Positions 16,449 through 24,703 of a DNA stretch of 64,000 nucleotides are shown in pieces; positions within the stretch are counted from its first letter, which is position 1; each line of letters starts with the position of its first letter. The notes beneath the pieces are model-generated. The model worked only from the letters and a program-made list of their open reading frames with translations. It was not told where the DNA came from and did no database searches. This DNA comes from JAWPMV01 sp038527215 (GTDB lineage: Bacteria; Bacteroidota; Bacteroidia; J057), in assembly GCA_038527215.1 (NCBI GenBank), contig JBCBGC010000025.1, forward strand, positions 1 to 64,000, read 5' to 3'. A program made the translations under genes and the position numbers.

Positions 16449-18200
16449 GTGAACATCTCAATCCAGAAACTCCCCTTCATTTTCCCTGCGATTCTGTTCT
16501 TGTTGTTAGCATTACCTACCGGGGCATCTGCCCAAATTCCTCATCGCTCCGACTTTGAGGTTTCCACCGAATTGAACAATCCTACCGTGATTTGGAAAAC
16601 GCAGTTTCAGCGTGGAGATCAGCAATGGATTGAGGGAAAATCCTTTTTATATGAAAAAATGAAAGATGGGGCCTTCCACTGCGCCTCTTATCTGAATAAA
16701 AGCTATTTCAAAACTCAGCCTGTCAAACTCGATGGCCGGGAGGATTATCAAATTCAACTGACCTTAGCCTTGCCGGAACGAAGAGGCTTGGTAAAAGAAG
16801 CAGGCTTGAGTTTTGGTCGGCATCAATACCAAGGCGGCTTAGAATTTCTGATTCGCTCAGATGGATATGTGAAGGCACAAAAAGTCAGCCGCCAGGGGAG
16901 AGAAATTCTCATGCCCTGGTTACGGATCCCAGGTTTCAAGGCAGACAAGCAGCAGGATTTGCTGGTCCGCAAAAAGCAAGGTCATATTAGTTTTCTGGTC
17001 AATGGATACGAGATGGGCACCATGGCTGCTCCTCGCTGGTACGGAGCTGAGGTAGGCTTTGTCTTAGGCAAAGGAGCTTCTGCTCATATTCATCACCTGG
17101 AAGTAGCGGTGGCGGATCGGGGAGGAGAGACTGTGGCGTATCAACCTGCCGATCACAGAGGACCTTCCATCATGTTTCAGCCTGATATCCCTGTCAAGCG
17201 AGACACTTTGTTTTTTCAGGACGATCGGGTGGTGTTGAAGGGCAATATGAAAGATCCCTCCGGTCTGAAAGATTTGTGGGTGAATAATCGTGAGGTTAGG
17301 GTGTCAAAGGACGGAAGGTTTTCCATCTCTTTTACCCTGAAATATCCCCTGTCTTCTTTGACCTTTGTGGCCAGGGACCAGGAAATGAATGAGACGCGCA
17401 AGAAGGTATTTCTGCGTTACCGGCCCTGGACCTTTGTGGAGCAGAATCCTAAGCAGACCAGCAGCCCTGCGAAAGTAGCCTCCCATTCCACCAGCCGCTC
17501 CGGAGCGAATCACTTATTATTGATTGGGGTAAATCGTTACCAAACCTGGAGAGAACTATATAATGCAGTAAAGGATTGTCAGGATTTGGAAAAGGTCTTG
17601 GTTAATAAGTACCAATTCGAACCTCAGCACGTACATCGTCTGTATAATGAAGATGCTACCCGGGAAAACATCCTGGAGAAACTCGAATCCCTCCAGAATA
17701 GATTAAGAGCTGAGGATAATTTGCTGATCTACTATGCAGGACATGGGTTTTATGATCGTCAATCTGAATTAGGCTATTGGGTACCGGTAGAAGCCAGAAA
17801 GGGCAAAGTATCCGACTATATCCGAAACTCCACTTTGCATGATTATTTGGCTACCATTCCAACCCGCCATACTTTCCTCATTGCTGATGCCTGCTATGCA
17901 GGGAGTTTATTCAGCCAGGTGAGGGGCGATTTTGATCCAAGTTTACCTTCCCGTTGGGCTTTTACCTCGGGAGGCGTCGAGCGGGTGTATGATGGAGAGC
18001 CCGGTACCAATAGTCCTTTTGCGAGCTATTTGCTGGAAGTTCTGAGAGGAAATGCTCAGGCAGGTCTGACAGCCGAGCAGCTTATCCAAAAGGTGAGTCG
18101 GAAGATGCGCATCGAAGGGAGTTTCCCCCAAACTCCGAAAGGCAGCCCTTTACGCAAGGCCGGAGATGGCGGAGGGGTATTCACTTTTTACCAGAAATAG
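16449..18200 (+). CDS. Exported caspase-family (clan CD, C14-like) protease
   Basis: 583 residues starting at GTG; no suitable ATG is close. A signal peptide (FIFPAILFLLLALPTGASAQ) is followed by a beta-rich domain (about 35-230) that resembles LamG/concanavalin-type sugar-binding domains, an Ig-like segment (about 250-325, RDTLFFQDDRVVLKG), and a C-terminal caspase-like domain (about 350-583). Catalytic His432 is in YYAGHGFYD and Cys482 in ADACYAGS, in the order and spacing of metacaspase-like enzymes. The domain ends with a FTSGG segment and a C-terminal helix. It acts outside the cytoplasm, unlike the CHAT proteases 2 kb downstream. Its role is unknown; the N-terminal domains suggest surface or periplasmic recognition. 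Confidence 0.88.
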   Translation: MNISIQKLPFIFPAILFLLLALPTGASAQIPHRSDFEVSTELNNPTVIWKTQFQRGDQQWIEGKSFLYEKMKDGAFHCASYLNKSYFKTQPVKLDGREDYQIQLTLALPERRGLVKEAGLSFGRHQYQGGLEFLIRSDGYVKAQKVSRQGREILMPWLRIPGFKADKQQDLLVRKKQGHISFLVNGYEMGTMAAPRWYGAEVGFVLGKGASAHIHHLEVAVADRGGETVAYQPADHRGPSIMFQPDIPVKRDTLFFQDDRVVLKGNMKDPSGLKDLWVNNREVRVSKDGRFSISFTLKYPLSSLTFVARDQEMNETRKKVFLRYRPWTFVEQNPKQTSSPAKVASHSTSRSGANHLLLIGVNRYQTWRELYNAVKDCQDLEKVLVNKYQFEPQHVHRLYNEDATRENILEKLESLQNRLRAEDNLLIYYAGHGFYDRQSELGYWVPVEARKGKVSDYIRNSTLHDYLATIPTRHTFLIADACYAGSLFSQVRGDFDPSLPSRWAFTSGGVERVYDGEPGTNSPFASYLLEVLRGNAQAGLTAEQLIQKVSRKMRIEGSFPQTPKGSPLRKAGDGGGVFTFYQK

Positions 18201-18271
18201 AGAGATGTTCTGAGAGGGCAGGGTAGGAGCCTGACGCTCATTTACCCAGACAAAAATAACAATGTTCATCC

Positions 18272-18306
18272 GTGGGCTAAGCTATGCATTTCGTAGCTTA
18301 GCCCAC
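18272..18306. repeat. Perfect 13-bp hairpin abutting a start codon
   Basis: GTGGGCTAAGCTA (18272-18284) and TAGCTTAGCCCAC (18294-18306) are exact inverted copies with a 9-nt loop. The second arm ends at the base before the preferred ATG at 18307. No T run follows. It could control translation of the NTF2-like gene, partly terminate the caspase transcript, or bind a protein. If the upstream ATG at 18262 is used instead, the hairpin lies inside the coding region. Confidence 0.7.
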
Positions 18307-18771
18307 ATGCGTTATTTCATACTTACAATTCTGATTAGCCTTTGTCCGTGGGGCAGGGGAGTAGTCGCTCAGGATAGCCAAACCTCTGAGCAGGCAGTAA
18401 AAGCCATCATCACAAACTTATTCGACGGGATGCGGGCCGGCGACAGCGCGAAAGTCGCAGCCTGTTTTCATGCCGATTTGCGCATGGCCACCACCGTCAA
18501 TAGAGAAGGGGAGCCTATGGTATTCATGGGGTCCCGTGACCGCTTTGTCAAAGCGGTAGGAACTCCTCACGAAACCGTCTGGGACGAAAGAATCAGTGAT
18601 CTTCAGATTCAGGTCGACGATAACCTGGCCTCAGCCTGGATGAAATATTCCTTTTATCTGGGAGATACATTTTCGCACTGTGGGGTGAATACCATGACCC
18701 TGGTCCGAGAAAAGGATGGTTGGAAAATTCTCTACCTGGCCGATTCTCGTCGAAATGAGAAGTGTGAATAA
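18307..18771 (+). CDS. Exported NTF2-like (DUF4440/SnoaL_3) protein
   Basis: 154 residues from the ATG at 18307, which begins a signal peptide (MRYFILTILISLCPWGRGVVAQ). An in-frame ATG at 18262 would add 15 residues and would cover a perfect hairpin, so the later start is preferred. The mature domain has the NTF2-like start (AVKAIITNLFDGMRAGDSAKVAACFHADLRM) and strands ending in REKDGWKILYLADSRR, the standard pattern of DUF4440/nuclear transport factor 2 family proteins. These are small cone-shaped domains with binding or enzymatic roles; the ligand is unknown. It may be co-transcribed with the methyltransferase 23 bp downstream. Confidence 0.8.
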   Translation: MRYFILTILISLCPWGRGVVAQDSQTSEQAVKAIITNLFDGMRAGDSAKVAACFHADLRMATTVNREGEPMVFMGSRDRFVKAVGTPHETVWDERISDLQIQVDDNLASAWMKYSFYLGDTFSHCGVNTMTLVREKDGWKILYLADSRRNEKCE

Positions 18772-18794
18772 GTGTTCATAAACCTAACACTGTT

Positions 18795-19613
18795 ATGGGA
18801 AATTTTCAGATTTCCGACCTCTTCCTGCAAAACCAGCAGCTGTGGGATGCGCGAGCCGCCGTCCATTTGGGTTCGGACTTCTACGATGTGGCAGGATTTA
18901 AGCAAGGGAAGACTACGCTTCGACATATAGAACTGGCCGAGCTAGGGGAGGTAAGGGGCTTGAAGATTCTGCACTTGCAATGCCACTTCGGATTGGACAC
19001 GTTGTCTTTGGCGCGGATGGGAGCGGAGGTCACCGGCGTTGATTTGTCTGGACAAGCCATTGCTCAGGCGCGAGAATTAGCTGCTGAATTGAGCCTGGAA
19101 GCCCGCTTCCTACAAAGCAATGTCTATGAGCTTCCCCAGGTCTTGGATGAGCAGTTTGATATGGTCTTTACCAGTTGGGGGGTATTGGCCTGGTTGCCTG
19201 ACCTTAAGCCTTGGGCGAGCCTGATTGCTCGCTACCTGCGCCCCGGCGGGAAATTTTATATGGCGGAGTTTCATCCCTTGCTCAATATGTTTGAGGAGGA
19301 TTGGTCCACCATTGCCTATCCCTACTTCAATCAGGGCGTCCTGACCTTTGAGAGTGAAGAAAGTTATACGGATCAAAGCGCAACCCCAGGCCATACCGAG
19401 CATGTTTGGCATCATCCCCTGGCCGATATCTTTAGCAGTTTGCTAGGGGAGGGGATGCACTTGAATTTTTTCCACGAGTTCCCTTACAGTCCCTATCCTT
19501 GCTTTTCCGACATGAAGGAAATAGGTCCGGAACAATATGTTACGGAACGCTATGGCCCCAATTTACCTTACGCTTTTTCCCTTGAGATGCAGCTTTCAGG
19601 CAAAAACTCATAG
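18795..19613 (+). CDS. Class I SAM-dependent methyltransferase
   Basis: 272 residues. The Rossmann-type SAM-binding start is clear: LKILHLQCHFGLDTLSLAR (motif I, with HFG in place of the commoner GCGxG), then GAEVTGVDLSGQAI (motif II, acidic Asp), and LRPGGKFYMAEFHP. The family covers many small-molecule methyltransferases; the HLQCHFG form is widespread in uncharacterised bacterial members. The substrate is unknown. A strong terminator at 19711-19742 ends this unit and separates it from the CHAT genes. Confidence 0.88.
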   Translation: MGNFQISDLFLQNQQLWDARAAVHLGSDFYDVAGFKQGKTTLRHIELAELGEVRGLKILHLQCHFGLDTLSLARMGAEVTGVDLSGQAIAQARELAAELSLEARFLQSNVYELPQVLDEQFDMVFTSWGVLAWLPDLKPWASLIARYLRPGGKFYMAEFHPLLNMFEEDWSTIAYPYFNQGVLTFESEESYTDQSATPGHTEHVWHHPLADIFSSLLGEGMHLNFFHEFPYSPYPCFSDMKEIGPEQYVTERYGPNLPYAFSLEMQLSGKNS

Positions 19614-19710
19614 AAAACCGGGAGAAAAAGGCCCTTTCCATCACTTAATTTAGAGATGTATCATTTATTCTCACCTGTTGAACAACAAATGACACATCCC
19701 TAACTTTCCC

Positions 19711-19742
19711 ATGCAGCGGCACTGAGGTGCTGCTGCATTTTT
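19711..19742 (+). terminator. Strong rho-independent terminator
   Basis: ATGCAGCGGCAC/GTGCTGCTGCAT (12-bp stem with one G-T pair, TGAG loop) is followed directly by TTTTT. It closes the unit ending in the methyltransferase and sets the CHAT pair apart as an independent transcript. Confidence 0.85.
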
Positions 19743-19804
19743 CTTATCTTTCTGATGCTATTTCCGTATATTCTTACGGGTCAGACATTTCACTTCACTA
19801 AATT

Positions 19805-20545
19805 ATGGGAATCAAACCTGTATTCCTGTTTGCCTTCGCTAATGACGAGGCAAACAGTTTACGCCTTGATGCCGAATGGCGGGAGGCGGAACTAGCCTTG
19901 CAACAAGCCGCAGATGCGGGCCGATTGGTCTTCAACCTTACCCCTATGGCCACCCCTGAAGACCTCTGGCAGAAATTCCATCGGTTTCATGGGGCCATCA
20001 GCCTTTTTCACTACGGGGGGCATAGCGATCCGAATCAGCTGTACCTGCATGAAGAATCCTTGAAAGGACAAAGTCTCGCCACCTTGTTGGGCTTAGAACC
20101 GAATTTGAAATTGGTCTTCCTCAATGCGTGTAAAAATGCCGGACAAGTGGCCGATCTATTTGCAGCAGGAGTGCCTGCCGTCATTGCGACGAGTGAGTAT
20201 ATCGCAGATTCTATGGCATTATCCCTCGCTCGCCATTTTTATTCCGGGTTAGCCCAGGGACGAACCCTGGAATCCGCCTTTCTGGCGGCGGCGGCTTTTG
20301 TCAACCGGGAACTGCAGTTGGAAGTGGGCATCCATCATGCGCTTCCTCCCGCTATCTCAGAAGAGCAGTTTGCCTGGGGGCTTTATGTCCAGCAAGCAGA
20401 GGTCCTTCAGTGGCAGATTCCCCATGCAACTCCGCCAAAATCCCAGTCTGATGCTAAAGGAGACCTCAATGTCCATAATCATGGCGAAGTGAAGAAGCAA
20501 ATCAACCTGAAAGACAACCAGGGAAACATCGAAATCAACCTCTAA
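19805..20545 (+). CDS. Small CHAT-domain protease with C-terminal amyloid-like motif
   Basis: 246 residues, cytoplasmic (no signal). The CHAT (caspase HetF associated with TPRs) fold covers about 1-195. Predicted catalytic His73 is in FHYGGHS and Cys109 in FLNACKN, the usual clan CD dyad. A linker (about 200-220, Pro/Ser/Lys) leads to a C-terminal tail, residues 221-246, whose HNxGxVxxQIxxKDNQGxI pattern recurs at the N-terminus of the next protein. The gene starts after a strong terminator and ends 11 bp before the NLR-like gene, so the two form an operon. It probably is the effector or first-line protease recruited by the NLR-like partner; that role is inferred from arrangement, not from any demonstrated activity. 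Confidence 0.88.
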   Translation: MGIKPVFLFAFANDEANSLRLDAEWREAELALQQAADAGRLVFNLTPMATPEDLWQKFHRFHGAISLFHYGGHSDPNQLYLHEESLKGQSLATLLGLEPNLKLVFLNACKNAGQVADLFAAGVPAVIATSEYIADSMALSLARHFYSGLAQGRTLESAFLAAAAFVNRELQLEVGIHHALPPAISEEQFAWGLYVQQAEVLQWQIPHATPPKSQSDAKGDLNVHNHGEVKKQINLKDNQGNIEINL

Positions 20546-20631
20546 GCCCAGCCCCTATGTCCGATATTCACAATTACGGCCCGGTAGGCCACCAGATCAT
20601 CATCAAAGATAACCAGGGTACCATCATTTTT
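20474..20631 (+). other. Paired C-terminal/N-terminal amyloid-like signalling motifs
   Basis: Residues 224-242 of the small CHAT protein (20474-20530) and residues 5-23 of the CHAT/NB-ARC protein (20569-20625) share HN-G-V--QI--KDNQG-I, with 12 identical residues in 19. Both are hydrophobic/polar alternating strands around an N/Q/G turn, the form of a beta-arch amyloid motif, and both are at the protein end facing the other gene. This head-tail sharing of a short motif between an NLR-like protein and an adjacent effector is the hallmark reported for bacterial amyloid signalling sequences (BASS). Assignment to a particular BASS family was not possible. Confidence 0.7.
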
Positions 20632-23600
20632 AAGGGCACGCCTAAAGATGGAAATAACCCACATACGGTCCTGTTCTACCGCATTTTACCTACCGAAGAA
20701 GGCTATCAGGCTCAACTAGAATTACGCTCCGATACTTTGGGTACACATCAGTTGCTGGCCCCTCAGCCCATTTACATTTCACCAGAACTAAAGCGGGGCC
20801 TAAGGGTGTTTGCCGAACAGCGAATGAGAGGGGAGGGGAGACGCTTCCTGGGGCCTGGGGAGATGAGTGCCGCAGAATTACTCAAAGCGGAGCTGGATTT
20901 GGGCGAGGCCTTGTACACCAGCTTATTCCCTGAAGAGCTGGCGACGGTCTTGCATCAAATGCTGCATTACCTCCAAGGGCAGAAGATTCAATCTCTGGCC
21001 CTGATTTTCAGCAGTGAGGAGGAGGAAATGCTGAATCTACCTTTTGAGATGATGCGACAGCCGGGACAAACTAGTCCCATGATGCTGCAGCGAGACAACT
21101 TTCTGATCGCGCATAGTCGGGAATCCAGCCTGGAAGATTTCAAACTTCAGGGTATCCCTGCCTTAGCCCCGCCTTTACGCATTTTGTATGTAACTGCCTT
21201 ACCTGAAGACCTATCAGAGAAGGCTAAGTTTCTGGAACTAGAGCGGGAGACCATCGAATTTATTGCTGCGTTGGATTCTTTGCGCCAACGTGGCATGGTC
21301 GTCTTTGAAATTCTGGACATTGCTTCTCTGGAAAATATTCGGGAAGCCCTGAGTAATGGGCAACATCATATTTTGCACATTAGTGGGCATGGCGTACATG
21401 CTGAGCAAAAGGAGAGCTCCACCGGCTATCTTTACCTGGAAGATGAAAACGGGGAGACCGCTAAAGTAAGCGGGGAAGAACTGGCTGCGGCCCTCAAAGA
21501 CTTTTCCAGCCTGAAGCTGATCATGCTCAGCGCTTGTGAAACGGCTCGGGCAGAAGAAAAAGGGGTAGTGGGTGCCCTGGTGCAGGCCCAGATGCCTGCC
21601 GTGATTGGGATGCGTTATCCGGTTACCGATCCTGGCGCCCGCTTATTTACCGGAATTTTTTATGACAAAATCTGCCACGGCTTCAATCTGAATGCGGCCT
21701 TATTTCTGGCTCGTCAGAAACTCTTGCTTACTGAGCAAAAAGCTCGAAAGGATGGGCAATCAGCCATTTCGGAATGGTTTACCCCTTTTCTCTACCTCAA
21801 CCAGTACTTAGGTCCACTCATCAAAGGAGTCCCAGAAGGCACAAAAATTCCCATCCCAGAACACTTTTCCAGAGCTCAGGAGACCATCCTCGAGGATGGG
21901 ATGCAAATCCGTAAAGGTTTCGTGGGCCGAAAGCGCCAACTGGCTCGCCTGGCGCAGCATTTCAAACATGGCCAGCAGGCAGTCTGTATTTACGGATTAG
22001 GGGGTTTAGGGAAAACCGCCCTGGCTACCCGTTTCGCCACCAATTATCAGAATCGATCCTATAAAGTCATCCAATTCTTCGGCAAGGTCGAAGTACCGAC
22101 TATTCTGGACCGGCTCATGGAAGAGGCAGCCTTTGATTTAGGAGCCTCGCAAGCCCGCAAAGTGGCTCAGTTGCAGAAAGCCATGAAATCCGATGCTCCT
22201 TCCGAGAAGAAACTACAATATCTGCTCCAGCACTTTCTGCAGGCTCAGAAAATTATCCTCCTTTTTGACAACTTCGAGACCAACCAGGAAGTTGAAGGGC
22301 AGCCGGGAGAGGCCATTACCGATCCTGACTTAGCAACATTCCTGGCTTTTCTGATCCAGCACCTGCCACAAAATTGCTTTTTGCTCCTCACCACCCGCTA
22401 TCTTCCAGCTCAGTTACCTATCCAGGCCATGAACCTGGACCAGATGAGCCTTTCAGAAGTCTATCGCATTCTGGCTATGGAGGAAGGTCTGGAAAAACGA
22501 CTTACCGCCGGGCAGATCAAACAAATCCATACCCGACTAGGTGGCCATCCCTTTGCCTTTGACCTGGTCAAAGCTTATCTCAAAGAAAAACCAGCCGCCA
22601 CCTGGGAAGAACTGGACCAGGACCTTGCCCAACTGAGTCAGGATGCGGCCAGTCAGCGTAAGCTTATGCTGGATCATATTTGGGCCTTGCTGAACCCGGA
22701 AGAACAAGAATTACTCCGGGTAGCGGCCCTCTTTCGGACCGCCTTTCCCCCTTCGGCCCTGGCCTGGTTGACCGATTACTCAGCCGAGGAAATCACGGTG
22801 AGCCTGGCCCGATTTAATGTCTTGTCTTTTTACTTTACCGATGATCAGCAAACCGGCTACATCCACCGCCTGGCCGCGGCTTATGTGATAAATCAACAGC
22901 ACTCGCCTGAAAGCCGAAATGCCCTTCACCTGAGCATCGCCGGTTATCTGATAAATGAAAAAAAGGAAAGTCTGGAAGATTTTATGGAAGCTCGTTGGCA
23001 CTATCGGCAAGCCGAGGCCTGGGATGATTATGCTGACCTTTCTTTTGCTTTAGAAGATCAGTTAAGCCTGGCTGGTCATTTCAGCCTGGCTAAAAGCCTC
23101 AATCAACAAGTCTTAGACATTTCTCCCACCCCCAAGCACCAAGCTGGCGCCATGCATAATCTGGGGATCATTCTACAACATGAAGGGGATTATGACGCGG
23201 CTTTGGCACAGTATGAAGCTTCGAAAAAAATCAAAAAGCAAATGGAGGATATGAAAGGGTTGGCAATCAGCCTCCATCAGATTGGGATGATTTACCAGTA
23301 TAAGGGGGATTATACGGCGGCTTTAGCACAGTATGAAGCCTCCAAAAAAATCAAGGAACAGATTGGTGATATTAAGGGCGTAGCTTCCAGCCTCCATCAG
23401 ATTGGAATAATTTATCAGCACAAGGGGGATTACACTGCGGCTTTAGCACAGTATGAAGCCTCGAAAAAAATCAAGGAGCAAATTGGGGATCTAAAAGGGG
23501 TGGCTGGCAGCCTCCATCAGGTTGGGATGATTTATCAGCACAAGGGGGATTACACGGCGGCTTTATCACAGTATGAAGCCTCGAAAAAAATCTTGGAGCA

Positions 23601-24069
23601 AATTGGGGATATTCAAGGGGTGGGAAAAAGTCTTCATCAGATTGGGATGATTTATCAGCACAAGGGGGATTACACTGCGGCTTTAGCACAGTATGAAGCC
23701 TCCAAAAAAATCAAGGAGCAAATTGGGGATCTAAAAGGGGTGGCTACCAGCCTCCATCAGATTGGGATGATTTACCAGGAAAAGGGGGATTATGATGGGG
23801 CCTTAGAACAGTATGAATCTTCGAAAAAAATCGCAGAGCAAATTGGAGATATTCAAGGAGGGGCTTTGTCTGTAGCACAAATGGGGGTATTGAGTCGTAA
23901 GATAGAAAGATATCCACAAGCTCTAGTCCATTTCATTGAAGCCCACGCCATCTTCAAGCAAATAGGCACGCCCCATGCTGAGCAGGTGATGGGGAATATC
24001 CAATATACCCGCCAACTCATGGGAGAGGAGGCTTACAAAGATACCCTCAAGGAGTTGGGCATGGAATAA
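20557..24069 (+). CDS. CHAT/NB-ARC/TPR NLR-like STAND protein with N-terminal amyloid-like motif
   Basis: 1170 residues, no signal peptide. Parts in order: short motif (5-25) shared with the C-terminus of the preceding protein; CHAT protease domain (about 100-420) with predicted His278 (HISGHGVH) and Cys327 (LSACETA); an NB-ARC-type ATPase with P-loop GLGGLGKTA (480-488), Walker B IILLFDN (Asp571), sensor LLLTTR (609-614) and a GHPFA segment (663-667); a winged-helix-like region; then six 40-residue TPRs (866-1105) plus a degenerate seventh. This is the layout of a STAND signalling switch: TPRs sense a trigger, the ATPase oligomerises, and the protease domain and amyloid motif act as output. 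It is most likely a defence or programmed-death system. The TPR-coding repeats are nearly identical at DNA level. Confidence 0.92.
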   Translation: MSDIHNYGPVGHQIIIKDNQGTIIFKGTPKDGNNPHTVLFYRILPTEEGYQAQLELRSDTLGTHQLLAPQPIYISPELKRGLRVFAEQRMRGEGRRFLGPGEMSAAELLKAELDLGEALYTSLFPEELATVLHQMLHYLQGQKIQSLALIFSSEEEEMLNLPFEMMRQPGQTSPMMLQRDNFLIAHSRESSLEDFKLQGIPALAPPLRILYVTALPEDLSEKAKFLELERETIEFIAALDSLRQRGMVVFEILDIASLENIREALSNGQHHILHISGHGVHAEQKESSTGYLYLEDENGETAKVSGEELAAALKDFSSLKLIMLSACETARAEEKGVVGALVQAQMPAVIGMRYPVTDPGARLFTGIFYDKICHGFNLNAALFLARQKLLLTEQKARKDGQSAISEWFTPFLYLNQYLGPLIKGVPEGTKIPIPEHFSRAQETILEDGMQIRKGFVGRKRQLARLAQHFKHGQQAVCIYGLGGLGKTALATRFATNYQNRSYKVIQFFGKVEVPTILDRLMEEAAFDLGASQARKVAQLQKAMKSDAPSEKKLQYLLQHFLQAQKIILLFDNFETNQEVEGQPGEAITDPDLATFLAFLIQHLPQNCFLLLTTRYLPAQLPIQAMNLDQMSLSEVYRILAMEEGLEKRLTAGQIKQIHTRLGGHPFAFDLVKAYLKEKPAATWEELDQDLAQLSQDAASQRKLMLDHIWALLNPEEQELLRVAALFRTAFPPSALAWLTDYSAEEITVSLARFNVLSFYFTDDQQTGYIHRLAAAYVINQQHSPESRNALHLSIAGYLINEKKESLEDFMEARWHYRQAEAWDDYADLSFALEDQLSLAGHFSLAKSLNQQVLDISPTPKHQAGAMHNLGIILQHEGDYDAALAQYEASKKIKKQMEDMKGLAISLHQIGMIYQYKGDYTAALAQYEASKKIKEQIGDIKGVASSLHQIGIIYQHKGDYTAALAQYEASKKIKEQIGDLKGVAGSLHQVGMIYQHKGDYTAALSQYEASKKILEQIGDIQGVGKSLHQIGMIYQHKGDYTAALAQYEASKKIKEQIGDLKGVATSLHQIGMIYQEKGDYDGALEQYESSKKIAEQIGDIQGGALSVAQMGVLSRKIERYPQALVHFIEAHAIFKQIGTPHAEQVMGNIQYTRQLMGEEAYKDTLKELGME
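23152..23871 (+). repeat. Six tandem 120-bp repeats encoding TPRs
   Basis: Six consecutive 120-bp units encode 40-residue TPRs of the form LHQIGMIYQHKGDYTAALAQ followed by YEASKKIKEQIGDxKGVAxS. Units 3 and 5 differ at roughly 6 of 120 bases by eye, and the variable positions cluster in a few codons. Such identity points to recent unit duplication or gene conversion and to likely copy-number variation between strains. Confidence 0.92.
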
Positions 24070-24085
24070 TGCCTATCTTTACCCC

Positions 24086-24703
24086 ATGAAATTCTTTTAT
24101 ATAGGCGATCCCATGTGCTCCTGGTGCTGGGGCTTTGCCCCGGAGCGGGACAAACTGAGAGCGGCTTATCCTGAGGCGGGATTTGAGTTGGTGGTAGGGG
24201 GCTTGCGTCCTGGAACGGAAGAGCCCTGGGATGCGGAAATGCGGCAGTTTTTAAGAGAGCATTGGGTGGAGATCAAAGCCCGGACGGGGCAGCCTTTTAA
24301 GTTGGATTTGCTGGAAGAAGAAGATTTCACCTATGATACCTTGCCTGCAGCTGAGGCAGTGGCCCTGGCGCGTCAAATAGATCCCAAAAAGGGCTGGTCG
24401 GTGTTTAAGGCCTTGCAAAAAGCCTTTTATGGCGATAATCGTCGCATCACGGAATTTGCGGTGCTGAAGGAAGTCCTGGCAGAGGAAGGCATAGATGCTG
24501 AAGTGTTTACGGAGAAATGGGAAGCAGACACCGAGCAAATGGGCGCAAAGACAGATTTTGCTATCGCCCAGAAGTTAGGGGTGCGGAGTTTTCCCACCTT
24601 ATTGCTCTTCTTGAATGATACCTGGCAGATCGTTACCCTGGGGTACCGGTCCGCAAGCGATATGCAGAGAAGAGTGGAACAGTATCTGGAAAAGGCTTCT
24701 TAA
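24086..24703 (+). CDS. DsbA-family thioredoxin-fold protein (FrnE-like)
   Basis: 205 residues without a signal peptide. The redox motif CSWC (Cys11-Cys14) follows a short first strand, and the rest has the helical insertion of the DsbA/FrnE/HCCA-isomerase group, ending with the cis-Pro loop region VRSFPTLLLF. It is likely a cytoplasmic disulfide oxidoreductase or glutathione-S-transferase-like enzyme. The start lies 16 bp after the NLR-like gene; TATCTTTA sits 4 bp before the ATG, so it may have its own promoter. It shares a TTAA stop overlap (24700-24703) with the convergent haloperoxidase gene. I see no direct link to the CHAT system. Confidence 0.88.
   Translation: MKFFYIGDPMCSWCWGFAPERDKLRAAYPEAGFELVVGGLRPGTEEPWDAEMRQFLREHWVEIKARTGQPFKLDLLEEEDFTYDTLPAAEAVALARQIDPKKGWSVFKALQKAFYGDNRRITEFAVLKEVLAEEGIDAEVFTEKWEADTEQMGAKTDFAIAQKLGVRSFPTLLLFLNDTWQIVTLGYRSASDMQRRVEQYLEKAS

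Noticed and set aside
16449..20545. Caspase-like gene as part of the same operon as the CHAT genes
   Set aside because: A strong rho-independent terminator at 19711-19742 and two unrelated genes separate them.
24086..24703. DsbA-like gene as a third member of the CHAT system
   Set aside because: It follows closely, but it is a common stand-alone redox enzyme and has a possible promoter of its own; no shared motif with the CHAT pair.
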